Assembly (NCBI RefSeq): GCF_017811155.1
Contig: NZ_JACVCV010000008.1
Coordinates: 186,001-250,000 of the forward strand
DNA length: 64,000 nucleotides
Direction of reading: 5' to 3'
Source of the DNA: Lunatimonas salinarum
GTDB taxonomy: Bacteria > Bacteroidota > Bacteroidia > Cytophagales > Cyclobacteriaceae
The position numbers and the translations under genes are program-made. Numbering within the stretch: position 1 is the stretch's first letter; each line of letters begins with the position of its first letter. The notes beneath the pieces were generated by a model that saw only the letters and a list, made by a program, of their open reading frames with translations, did no database searches and was not told the origin of the DNA. Below, piece by piece: positions 27,320 through 36,010 of the stretch.

Positions 27320-27473
27320 CTATAGACATGCAACCCCTTCAGGGTTGGGCCTGTCATTGCGAGTGACGAAGGAGCGGCAATCTCCTCTATTTGCCGGATC
27401 GTTAAATCGACACCTTTCTTACATCTTATGTCTTTCGTCTTAAGTCTTCTAAAAATCTCAGGTCTAACCGTCT
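27320..27473. repeat. Intergenic repeat, copy B (about 154 bases)
   Basis: Direct repeat of 27066-27222 with a 254-base offset. This copy has the canonical GTCATTGCGAG (27353-27363) and GCAATCTCCT (27377-27386). These match inverted arms further right, AGGAGATTGC (27479-27488) and CTCGCAATGAC (27572-27582), making a nested inverted repeat of about 230 bases. Confidence 0.85.
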
Positions 27474-27714
27474 CCTCAAGGAGATTGCTTCGGCTTGCGA
27501 CTGCTTATCGACCTATTGGATGAATCCGATTTTATCCTACTTTGTATCTCGATTACCGCATCTCCTCAAGCCTCGCAATGACGGCGGCAGGGGCGATCGC
27601 TTCGGTTTTTTGGTTTTGGCGACGATGTAGGATCGAAAGATTCGCGAGTCTTACGTCTTATATCTTATGTCTTACATCTCATACATAACGTCCCGCATCT
27701 CCAAGCCACCAACT

Positions 27715-28806
27715 TCAAAGTATCCGAATCTTCGGATCAGCCCTTTCGATCTTTTCGTCTGCCCAGTCCCTTTCGTCACGGTCAGGAGGATCCTGTTGGG
27801 GGTTATTTAGGTGCGCCTTGGGCGGATTCAGGTGCAGGTGCATAAATACCGGGAAGTGATCGGAACCGATAGCCGGCAACACCTTGATGGTACGCAACTG
27901 AAACTCTTTTGAAATAAAAACATGGTCCAGCGGCCATCGCAAAAACCAATAGTCTGCGTGAAACGTGTTGAAAAAGCCCCTTCCTATCCGGGGATCCAGT
28001 AACCCGCTGATTTTTTGAAAGAGCTTGGTGGTTCGGGACCAGGCTACGTCATTAAGGTCCCCTAAGACTATGACCGGAATGGAGGACTTCTGTACGTTTT
28101 TGCCTACGATCAGCAGTTCTGCGTCGCGGCTGGTGCTGGTCTCTGACTCGGTAGGACTGGGAGGTTCGGGATGAAGGCAGTGGATAGCTATTCTTTCACC
28201 TGATCGCAACCGCACACTGGTATGGATGGAAGGGATCCCTTCCTCTACCAAGTAACGTACCTTTGGTTCTAAAAGAGGTAACTTCGAATACAAGTGCATT
28301 CCATATAGGTTATCCAAGGGTACCTTCACGGTGTAGGGATAGTCAATTTCCAACACGGAAAGCTGCTCTTGCCACCATTGGTCAGACTCCAGGGTGAGCA
28401 AAATATCCGGTTGATAGCGTTGCACGAGTTGGAGGAGCCTTTCGACTTGACGATTCGGTGTGAGCACATTACTAACCATCAGGGCGATCTCGTTTTGATC
28501 GGCAGTTTCCCGGCAACGCCGTACTTCCTTTCTGGAAAAAGGGGTGTAGGGATAGATCTTTGAAAACTGGTAAGCCAGACTGACTAGGAGTGAAACAAAG
28601 AAGAACATGTACCAAGGCCCCTCAGGATCTTCGATTAAGCTTACTAACACAAGGGATATCACATGGATTACCACGATTTGTATCCGTGGAAAATCAAACA
28701 TCCTCACCGACCAATGGTCCCATTTCACCATCGATGCGAGGGTAGGTAGTACAGAAAGCCCATACAAACTGAAGCAAATTAGTCTAAAAACCAGCATGAG
28801 AGTCAA
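27715..28806 (-). CDS. Membrane-anchored endonuclease/exonuclease/phosphatase family protein
   Basis: A 363-residue protein with three hydrophobic segments in the first ~90 residues, then an EEP (DNase I-like) domain. Visible catalytic motifs are LLTLESDQWW (metal-binding Glu), VIVLGDLNDVAW (Asp/Asn pair) and GSDHFPVFMHL (catalytic His). The fold covers nucleases, phospholipases and phosphatases, and with the membrane anchor a periplasmic lipid or phosphoester substrate is likely (inference). The tail is rich in Pro, Asp and Arg. It stands alone on the minus strand. Confidence 0.88.
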   Translation of the reverse strand: MTLMLVFRLICFSLYGLSVLPTLASMVKWDHWSVRMFDFPRIQIVVIHVISLVLVSLIEDPEGPWYMFFFVSLLVSLAYQFSKIYPYTPFSRKEVRRCRETADQNEIALMVSNVLTPNRQVERLLQLVQRYQPDILLTLESDQWWQEQLSVLEIDYPYTVKVPLDNLYGMHLYSKLPLLEPKVRYLVEEGIPSIHTSVRLRSGERIAIHCLHPEPPSPTESETSTSRDAELLIVGKNVQKSSIPVIVLGDLNDVAWSRTTKLFQKISGLLDPRIGRGFFNTFHADYWFLRWPLDHVFISKEFQLRTIKVLPAIGSDHFPVFMHLHLNPPKAHLNNPQQDPPDRDERDWADEKIERADPKIRIL

Positions 28807-28941
28807 TGGCAGTGTGATTGATGGGGAATTTCATACCGAATAACCGTAAATTTATTGTTATTTTGTGTCATCTACAGGAATAATCCTGCATATTGTCTCA
28901 GCAAATTCGAAAACATGCGATTGATTGGCGCCTAGAAAGAC

Positions 28942-30531
28942 ATGTCGTTTTTAAAAGATTTTTTTTTCAACGAATTCAAACAACAGGGACTCGACACGGA
29001 AAACAGTGCCTTTATACAGGCGTTGGAATTGGCCCTGTATTCAGACAAGTCGCTGTTTCTGACCGGTAGGGCGGGAACCGGCAAGACCACCTTTTTACAT
29101 ACCTTCCGCCGCCTGAACCTGAACAAGAATTTTGCGGTAGTGGCACCCACCGGCGTGGCCGCCATCAATGCAAAAGGGCGTACCTTGCATTCTTTTTTCC
29201 GCATTGATCCAAAGCAGCTATTTCTTCCGGGTGATCCTCGACTGCAGCCGCACGCCAAGGGAAAAAAGGAGTCTATCTTCACCACCTTCCGATTAACCGA
29301 ATCCCGGCTTTCGGTTATCCGTAAATTGGACACCTTGGTGATAGACGAGATATCCATGGTTCGGGTGGAGCTATTGGATGTTATTGACCAAATTTTGCGG
29401 GTGTATAGACGGAAGCAGCACCTACCATTTGGAGGGGTTCAGCTGATTATGATAGGGGATCCTTTTCAGCTGCCGCCGGTGGTTCGAAGCCAGGATTGGG
29501 AACTGTTGGAGCCCTACTATCAGAGCCGATTCTTTTTCAGCTCCCTCGTATTTAGGCAGTTGAGGCCACTATACATTGAACTGGACAAAATTTACCGGCA
29601 AAAAGACGTTGTTTTTAAGGAAGTCCTGAACCGCGTCAGGGAGAGTAACCACACCACCGCCGATATCCAATTGCTAAATCAGACGGCATCCCGCTACGAT
29701 TTTGGGCTGTTGGATCAAGGCTATATTTTGTTGGGCACCCATAACCACGTCATTCAGGACATCAATGCGCGCAAACTAGCCGAGTTAAACGAGAAAGAAA
29801 GGATCTACAAGGCGGAGTTCAAGGATGATTTTCCGGTGAATATGGCACCGTTTGAGCCGATTGACCTCACGCTAAAGGTAGGAGCACAGGTTATTTTTCT
29901 GCGAAACAATCCCGAAAAGGGCTTTTTCAATGGAATGATTGGCAAGGTAATCCGGCTGGAGGCGGACACCATTCAGGTGGAAAATGAGCGGGGCAAGCTC
30001 TTTGAAGTTTCCCGGGAGGTGTGGGAAAATGTGGAGTATACCTACAACGAGGCCTCTGAGCGGATAGAAGCCGAGGTGGTGGGAAGTTTTGTGCAGTTTC
30101 CGCTAAAGCTGGCCTGGGCCATCACGGTACACAAGAGTCAGGGGCTGACATTTGAAAAGTGCATCTTGGATATCGGAAAGTCTTTTGAGGCAGGTCAGGT
30201 GTACGTGGCCTTGAGTCGGTGTACCTCCCTGGAGGGCCTGGTGTTAAAGGCACCGATTGGGATCCACAGTATCAAGGTCAGCGCCGATAGCCTTGGTTTT
30301 AGTGCAGCGCGTACCCACGCCGAAGAGCTGGAGCAGGAACTCGAGTGGACCCGCGCCCGGGTAGCGTTGCGTCATGCCTTTCGCCTCTTTATGGAAGGGT
30401 ACTATCAGCAGGCGGAGCGCATTTTTCGGGAAGCGCAGCAAGTGGAGGATTTTACGGTGTACCCAAAGTGGCGTCAATTTTTGGATGTAAAGGACTGGCT
30501 GCTGGAACGGCATCGGCGGAAATCGCCGTGA
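28942..30531 (+). CDS. PIF1/RecD-like DNA helicase
   Basis: A 529-residue superfamily 1B helicase. Walker A GRAGTGKTT is at residues 42-50, followed by VAPTGVAAINAKGRTLHSFF (motif Ia), LVIDEISMV (Walker B, near 132), IGDPFQLPPV (motif III), and the C-terminal WAITVHKSQGLTFEK and VYVALSRCTSLEGL motifs. This arrangement is typical of Bacteroidota PIF1-type ATPases (also named AAA family ATPase), which unwind DNA 5' to 3'. The last ~80 residues are a family-variable tail. It is a single-gene unit; a T9SS gene with its own promoter follows. Confidence 0.92.
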   Translation: MSFLKDFFFNEFKQQGLDTENSAFIQALELALYSDKSLFLTGRAGTGKTTFLHTFRRLNLNKNFAVVAPTGVAAINAKGRTLHSFFRIDPKQLFLPGDPRLQPHAKGKKESIFTTFRLTESRLSVIRKLDTLVIDEISMVRVELLDVIDQILRVYRRKQHLPFGGVQLIMIGDPFQLPPVVRSQDWELLEPYYQSRFFFSSLVFRQLRPLYIELDKIYRQKDVVFKEVLNRVRESNHTTADIQLLNQTASRYDFGLLDQGYILLGTHNHVIQDINARKLAELNEKERIYKAEFKDDFPVNMAPFEPIDLTLKVGAQVIFLRNNPEKGFFNGMIGKVIRLEADTIQVENERGKLFEVSREVWENVEYTYNEASERIEAEVVGSFVQFPLKLAWAITVHKSQGLTFEKCILDIGKSFEAGQVYVALSRCTSLEGLVLKAPIGIHSIKVSADSLGFSAARTHAEELEQELEWTRARVALRHAFRLFMEGYYQQAERIFREAQQVEDFTVYPKWRQFLDVKDWLLERHRRKSP

Positions 30532-30597
30532 AGTTCAAAAAATATTATACGAAACACATTAAATTGCGTAGCTGCCTCGAAATAATTCCCTGATTTT

Positions 30598-30628
30598 TTG
30601 GAATTTGCATTTCTGTGCCATAAATTTG
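30598..30628 (+). promoter_or_regulatory. Full Bacteroidota promoter of the mosaic T9SS gene
   Basis: TTG (30598-30600), 20 bases, then TAAATTTG (30621-30628): an exact match to TTG-N17-23-TAnnTTTG. Transcription would start near 30633, about 46 bases before the ATG at 30679. Confidence 0.65.
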
Positions 30629-30678
30629 TTTTTCATAACAGCTAAAATGTATTTCAAATTATTTTTTGACGTTTGAGG

Positions 30679-32805
30679 ATGGCAATGATGAAACAAAAAA
30701 GGTGGAGTATCGGCGGGATAGTGGGGCTGCTGCTGTTTTTCAGCGGTATCAATGAGGTGATGGGGCAGTTAGATTGCGAGCCGACGGCTCCATTCCCAAC
30801 GGATTATTTCACCAGAAGTGATAGATACCGCGGTAACAACCTTTGGCAAGCTGTTGTATTTCAATTAGCTCCAGAATACAACCCCGCTAATGACCACCCA
30901 AATAACAGAAATTTCGTTTATTGGGATGGGTCTGGTTGGAACGACTCACGACGTGATTTTAAAGGTTGGATGTTAAGGAATAATTCTGGGCTATATCTAC
31001 CTATATCAGGGTTACCATTTAACTCACAATTTGAAGACACCAGTCCCCTTGGAGAAGATGCTGGTCTTTTCTTTCCCACGGGAACCACCGCAGGAGTTAA
31101 CTCAAGCGGGGGATGCAATGTCGAAAAACAGCACTTTGGAGTATTGGCTAGAAGTCGATTCATTGTTCCGCCAGGTGGCGAGGGAATTTATCTCGTTTCT
31201 GTGGGTAGTGACGATGGCTCGTTTTTTAGAATGTTTGTTCCCGGCTCTTATAACAGTGTTTTGACTGATATAAATGGGCGTCCGATTCAGCATGATAATT
31301 GGTTTAAGGACGGTAGCGATGGTGTATTTAATTATGTTTATGAAGATAATATTCGCAACTATTATGTTTACCTAAGCGAAGGCCAAGAAGTTTGGATGAA
31401 CCTTAACTATTATGAAAAAACAGGAAGAAGTCGACTGGGATTTGATTTTAGACTTTACGTTGGTCCTGGAGAAATAAATATCGGAGAACCTACATCGTTG
31501 AAATCTGAACGATATTGCGGAATCAATCCACAGCCCCAAGCTTTCGAGCAATTTAGCCCTGCTGTATTTGCAGATGGCACTATTCCGAACTACGAATGGG
31601 AATACTCTTTGGTAAATGATCCAGATCCCGAAAATTGGACGGTGATCACAGGCGCAACTGACGCAACTTACCAAGTCCCGGCCTATAACGATTTGACTAC
31701 CGAGGAGTACAAAGATGACATGATAGGTACACTCTATTTCAGAAGAGTTGCGATTGATGCCAATGGAGACCGATTCCCCAGCAACGTTTTGGAAATAACG
31801 GAAGTAGAACCCATCGCAGACTTAGACCAGGAGGAATATGGAAACAATATGTGGATAGGCCATATTTACAGAGAAATTGGAAACTTTGATTCTGATCATT
31901 ACCTCGGAAGAATCTATGAACCCGAGGTTAATTTTGAACAAGATTTTGGTGGTAGCCCCTCTCTCAACGCGGAATTTTTCCCTGATTATGGCTGCTCATT
32001 TTACACAACCAGGTTTTCTGTAAGGTACAAAATGAGGTATACCGCCCAGCCCGGTGTTTACACTGCTCAGATTAGAGGAGATGATGGCTTTAGGCTAAGC
32101 TTTGATGGAGGGAATACTTGGGTAATAAATTCGTTTGTAGATGGGGCTAGAACGATTACAGCCCCTCCCTTAGAGGTAGAAGAGGAAAAGGTTTTGGAAA
32201 TCGTGATCGAGTATTTTGAAAATACAAACAATCAAGTTCTAGACTTTTCCTTCGCCAGCATCATCCTCCCCGTAGAATGGGGACAGGTATCCGGAGAGGC
32301 CTGTGGGGCTCAAAACTGCCTGACTTGGGAAACCATTCAGGAAAAAAACAGCAGCCACTTTGTCGTGGAGCGCTCCTACGATGGCCGGGAATGGAACGCC
32401 ACTGGTGAGTCCATCGCCGGGCAAGGAAATACCACGCAGCGGACCTTCTACACCTTTACAGACGGTTCCTTCCTCGCCGAACGTACCTTTTACCGCATCC
32501 GTCAGGTAGACCTGGACGGTTCGGTAGACTACTCGGAGATCGTACGGATTGATAATGCGAACTTTGCCCGAAAAATGGCTCCTTACCCGAACCCGACCAC
32601 CGATCGCCTGCGGTTCTACTCCCCCGAACCGGTCAAAATGGTCCGCATCTCCAGCCATGATGCCAAGGTACAGCTGCCGCTTTTCTTTGAGTCCCTTGGC
32701 CAAAACATCTACGAGGTGGATATTTCCATGCTTCAAAACAATCAATACGTCGTAACCGTAGTCGGTGAACAGAACAGCCATCATCACAAAGTGATAAAAC
32801 GATAA
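30679..32805 (+). CDS. T9SS-secreted protein with two PA14-like modules
   Basis: A 708-residue secreted protein. A signal peptide (to about residue 30, cut before QLDCE) is followed by two PA14-like segments with the family's DDG core: IYLVSVGSDDGSFFRMF (about 170-185) and YTAQIRGDDGFRLSFDGG (about 458-475). An Fn3-like module starts at LPVEWGQVS (about residue 534), and a T9SS sorting domain from APYPNPTTDRL (about 636) ends in KVIKR. PA14 modules usually bind carbohydrates. I chose ATG 30679; Mets at 30685 and 30688 are alternatives. Base composition changes sharply near 32240, between the passenger and the Fn3/sorting part. Two terminators follow. Confidence 0.87.
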   Translation: MAMMKQKRWSIGGIVGLLLFFSGINEVMGQLDCEPTAPFPTDYFTRSDRYRGNNLWQAVVFQLAPEYNPANDHPNNRNFVYWDGSGWNDSRRDFKGWMLRNNSGLYLPISGLPFNSQFEDTSPLGEDAGLFFPTGTTAGVNSSGGCNVEKQHFGVLARSRFIVPPGGEGIYLVSVGSDDGSFFRMFVPGSYNSVLTDINGRPIQHDNWFKDGSDGVFNYVYEDNIRNYYVYLSEGQEVWMNLNYYEKTGRSRLGFDFRLYVGPGEINIGEPTSLKSERYCGINPQPQAFEQFSPAVFADGTIPNYEWEYSLVNDPDPENWTVITGATDATYQVPAYNDLTTEEYKDDMIGTLYFRRVAIDANGDRFPSNVLEITEVEPIADLDQEEYGNNMWIGHIYREIGNFDSDHYLGRIYEPEVNFEQDFGGSPSLNAEFFPDYGCSFYTTRFSVRYKMRYTAQPGVYTAQIRGDDGFRLSFDGGNTWVINSFVDGARTITAPPLEVEEEKVLEIVIEYFENTNNQVLDFSFASIILPVEWGQVSGEACGAQNCLTWETIQEKNSSHFVVERSYDGREWNATGESIAGQGNTTQRTFYTFTDGSFLAERTFYRIRQVDLDGSVDYSEIVRIDNANFARKMAPYPNPTTDRLRFYSPEPVKMVRISSHDAKVQLPLFFESLGQNIYEVDISMLQNNQYVVTVVGEQNSHHHKVIKR

Positions 32806-32836
32806 ACTTTTAACTTTCAGTTGTTGCTTGATTACC

Positions 32837-32867
32837 CACTCTCCTGTCTGATCAGGAGAGTGTTTTT
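32837..32867 (+). terminator. First of two tandem terminators
   Basis: Perfect 10-base arms CACTCTCCTG (32837-32846) and CAGGAGAGTG (32853-32862), loop TCTGAT, then five T. Confidence 0.85.
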
Positions 32868-32875
32868 CAGGCACC

Positions 32876-32914
32876 GAAAGACACGCCGATCATTGGCGTG
32901 TCTTTCTTTTTTTT
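32876..32914 (+). terminator. Second of two tandem terminators
   Basis: Perfect 12-base arms GAAAGACACGCC (32876-32887) and GGCGTGTCTTTC (32895-32906), 7-base loop, then eight T. It stands just ahead of the uvrA promoter. Confidence 0.88.
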
Positions 32915-32945
32915 CAACAATTTTACTTTTCCTAGGTTGAGTTGG

Positions 32946-32953
32946 TATCTTTG
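32946..32953 (+). promoter_or_regulatory. -7 box (TATCTTTG) immediately before uvrA
   Basis: An exact TAnnTTTG match whose last base is only 6 bases before the uvrA ATG at 32960. If used, transcription would start at or next to the start codon, giving a leaderless or nearly leaderless mRNA. Confidence 0.5.
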
Positions 32954-32959
32954 CGCGTT

Positions 32960-35776
32960 ATGGGAAATAGGAAGCAAGCGGATTTGGAAGAGCTGGATCA
33001 GCTGGATGCCAAAAAGTTTATCGTCATTAAGAATGCCCGGGTAAATAACCTGAAGGGGGTCAGTCTGGCGATACCTCGAAACTCCTTGGTGGTCGTAACC
33101 GGCCTTTCCGGATCGGGCAAGTCCTCACTCGCATTTGATACGCTTTTTGCCGAGGGACAGCGCATGTACGTAGAAAGCCTCAGTTCCTACGCCAGGCAGT
33201 TTTTGGGAAGAATGGAAAAGCCGGATGTGGAATACATCCGCGGAATTTCTCCTGCCATCGCCATACAGCAGCAGGTAACCACCAAAAATCCCCGCTCCAC
33301 CGTAGGGACTACCACTGAAATCTACGACTACCTTAAATTATTATACAGCCGTATTGGCAGGACCCTCTCGCCCATCAGCGGAGAAGAAGTGAAGCACCAC
33401 ACCGTGACAGACGTGGTGGACCATATCCATGGACTGGAAGAGGGCACCAAAGTAATGATCAGCTGTCCCCTTCAGCGGGCCGCCGACCGTACCTGGGAAA
33501 AGGAGTTGGAAGTGCTGCTGCAAAAAGGATTCACACGGATTCTTGTCCAAGGCGAAGCCTATTACGTCGAAGACTTGGTAAAAGACTCGAAGCATCCCGC
33601 CGGAGAGCTCGAAATCCTGATAGACCGTGTCGTGGTAAAGCGCGAAGACGAGGACAACCAATACCGCATTGCGGATAGTGTCCAAACTGCCTTCTTCGAA
33701 GGCCATGGGTACTGTACGGTGACCGTGCCCGGCAGCTCGAGGACAGATTTCAGCGATAAGTTCGAGCTAGACGGCATGAGCTTTGAGCTCCCTACGGTAA
33801 ATCTTTTCAGCTTTAACAATCCCTACGGAGCCTGCAGGACCTGCGAAGGGTTTGGCACCGTGCTGGGCATAGACCCTGATTTGGTCATACCTGACAAGAG
33901 CCTCTCGGTCTACGATGGAGCCATCGCCCCTTGGCGTGGTGAGACCACCCGTAAATGGCTGACCCCTCTACTCAAAAATGGAATCCGATTTGATTTTCCC
34001 GTACACCGTGCCTACGAAGACCTTAGTGAACAGGAGAAAGCGCTCTTGTGGACAGGGAACAGCTATTTCAAAGGGATCCAGGCATTTTTTGATTTTTTGG
34101 AATCCAAGCTCCATAAGATACAGTATCGGGTGATGCTGTCCCGGTTTCGGGGAAGAACCACCTGTCCGGATTGCAAGGGTACGCGCATCCGAAAGGATGC
34201 ATCTTATGTGAAGGTAGGGAGTATGTCGATTACCGATGTGGTGCTCATGCCGGTGGGTAAGTCTTTGGCCTTTTTTAAAGATCTGATGCTTACTGCGGCA
34301 GAACAAAAGATAGCCGGACGCCTACTCAAGGAGATCATAAACCGACTGGAATACTTGGATAAGGTAGGTCTTGGCTACCTAACGCTGAACAGGCTGACAT
34401 CCTCCCTTTCAGGAGGCGAGTTTCAACGAATCCGCTTGGCAACCTCTCTGGGAAGCGCCTTGGTGGGATCTATGTACATTTTAGATGAGCCGAGCATAGG
34501 CCTGCATCCCCGGGATACCGAGCGATTGATCGAGGTGCTCAAGTCCCTCAGGGACTTAGGCAATACGGTCATCGTGGTGGAACACGAGGAAAAGATCATT
34601 CGTGCAGCCGATCAGATCATAGACATTGGCCCAGATGCCGGAGTGCATGGTGGCGAACTGATGTTTCAAGGAAATTTGGCGGACCTATTGGCGGACAGGT
34701 CCACCCATACCGGCAGGTACTTACGGCGGGAGGAAACCATCGCAGAGGCCATCTCCCCGCGCAAATGGAGAAACAGCCTGGTGATTCACGGCGCTCGCGA
34801 AAACAACCTTAAAAACCTCACCGTCCGTATCCCTTTGGGGGTGCTGACGGTAGTAACCGGTGTAAGCGGATCGGGTAAATCCACCTTGGTTAAAAAAGTA
34901 CTGTATCCGGCGCTTGGAAAGGTGCTGGGAACGGTATCCGATGAAACCGGGAAGTTTGACCGATTAGATGGAGACTACAGGCTGGTAAACCGGTTGGAAT
35001 TTGTGGATCAAAATCCCATTGGCAAGTCTTCCCGTTCCAACCCAGTGACCTATGTAAAAGCCTATGATGCCATCCGGGCGTTGTATTCAGAACAGCCCCT
35101 TGCCAAGCAACGAAACTACAAGCCAGCATTCTTCAGTTTCAACGTAGACGGAGGCCGCTGCGAAGCCTGTCAGGGCGAGGGCACTCAGAAGATCGAGATG
35201 CAGTTTATGGCCGATATATTCCTTACCTGTGAGTCATGCAAAGGGAAGCGGTTTAAAAACGAGATTCTGGAAATCACGTACAAGGACAAAACCATTTCCG
35301 ATGTACTCGACATGACGATCGACGAAGCAATGCAGTTTTTTGCCGATAAAAACCCCATCATAAACCGCCTTCAACCACTTCAGGAAGTCGGTTTGGGATA
35401 TATTGGGATGGGCCAGTCATCCAACACCTTGAGTGGAGGGGAAGCCCAAAGGGTAAAGTTGGCGTCGTTTTTGGGAAAGGGAGAAAGCCGCACCCAGGAA
35501 CATATTCTTTTCATCTTTGACGAACCCACCACCGGTCTGCATTTCCACGATATCAAAAAGCTGCTCCACTCCATCAATGCGTTGATAGACCAAGGACATT
35601 CCGTGCTGGTCATCGAACACAATACCGAGGTTATTCTTGCAGCCGATTGGGTGATTGATTTGGGTCCCGAAGGGGGAGAAAAGGGCGGTAATATACTTTA
35701 TGAAGGGGTTCCCGAAGGCCTGCGAAACACCTCGTCGAGCTACACCGGCTACTATTTGGATACCGATCGCTTGTAA
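32960..35776 (+). CDS. uvrA: Excinuclease ABC subunit A
   Basis: A full-length UvrA of 938 residues, the damage-sensing ATPase of nucleotide excision repair. It has two ABC modules: Walker A GLSGSGKSS at 48-56 and GVSGSGKST in the second half, signatures LSGGEFQRIRLA and LSGGEAQRVKLA, and the matching DEPS and DEPT Walker B motifs. Zinc-binding CxxC pairs are seen in CRTCEGFG, CPDCKGTR, CEACQGEG and CESCKGKRF. The open frame extends 6 codons further to a TTG at 32942, but the -7 box lies in that extension, so ATG 32960 is the start. Tandem terminators insulate it from the gene before. Confidence 0.97.
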   Translation: MGNRKQADLEELDQLDAKKFIVIKNARVNNLKGVSLAIPRNSLVVVTGLSGSGKSSLAFDTLFAEGQRMYVESLSSYARQFLGRMEKPDVEYIRGISPAIAIQQQVTTKNPRSTVGTTTEIYDYLKLLYSRIGRTLSPISGEEVKHHTVTDVVDHIHGLEEGTKVMISCPLQRAADRTWEKELEVLLQKGFTRILVQGEAYYVEDLVKDSKHPAGELEILIDRVVVKREDEDNQYRIADSVQTAFFEGHGYCTVTVPGSSRTDFSDKFELDGMSFELPTVNLFSFNNPYGACRTCEGFGTVLGIDPDLVIPDKSLSVYDGAIAPWRGETTRKWLTPLLKNGIRFDFPVHRAYEDLSEQEKALLWTGNSYFKGIQAFFDFLESKLHKIQYRVMLSRFRGRTTCPDCKGTRIRKDASYVKVGSMSITDVVLMPVGKSLAFFKDLMLTAAEQKIAGRLLKEIINRLEYLDKVGLGYLTLNRLTSSLSGGEFQRIRLATSLGSALVGSMYILDEPSIGLHPRDTERLIEVLKSLRDLGNTVIVVEHEEKIIRAADQIIDIGPDAGVHGGELMFQGNLADLLADRSTHTGRYLRREETIAEAISPRKWRNSLVIHGARENNLKNLTVRIPLGVLTVVTGVSGSGKSTLVKKVLYPALGKVLGTVSDETGKFDRLDGDYRLVNRLEFVDQNPIGKSSRSNPVTYVKAYDAIRALYSEQPLAKQRNYKPAFFSFNVDGGRCEACQGEGTQKIEMQFMADIFLTCESCKGKRFKNEILEITYKDKTISDVLDMTIDEAMQFFADKNPIINRLQPLQEVGLGYIGMGQSSNTLSGGEAQRVKLASFLGKGESRTQEHILFIFDEPTTGLHFHDIKKLLHSINALIDQGHSVLVIEHNTEVILAADWVIDLGPEGGEKGGNILYEGVPEGLRNTSSSYTGYYLDTDRL

Positions 35777-36010
35777 GCCCTTCGGCAGTTAATGATAACC
35801 CCATGTCATTCGCACCTTAAGGTCAACCGCATACATAAAAGGTTCCCGGAGGCAGCGTCATATTTACTTTTTTTACCTTCCATTCGGATCTCTGCTGGAA
35901 TCTTGCTTTCAATTATTCAAAAATAAGCGTAATTTACACGCCTACACCTATTCAGCGGGGAGTGTCTTCTCCCTGAAGAGGCCAAGGGTGTCTTCATTCA
36001 ACAAACAATC

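Larger units (their letters stand above)
26444..27714. other. 1.27-kb gene-free region upstream of susC
   Basis: No credible gene is seen. 26444-26960 is very AT-rich and probably holds the susC promoter and leader. From about 27066 there are two copies of an element of about 155 bases, nested inverted repeats, and low-complexity runs of the type CTTACGTCTTATATCTTATGTCTTA (around 27650-27680). The short open frames here (for example 26784-27059) have low-complexity sequence and no initiation signals. Confidence 0.7.

Noticed and set aside
27066-27473. CRISPR-like array
   Set aside because: There are only two copies of a long (about 155-base) unit 254 bases apart, without short regular spacers or cas genes.
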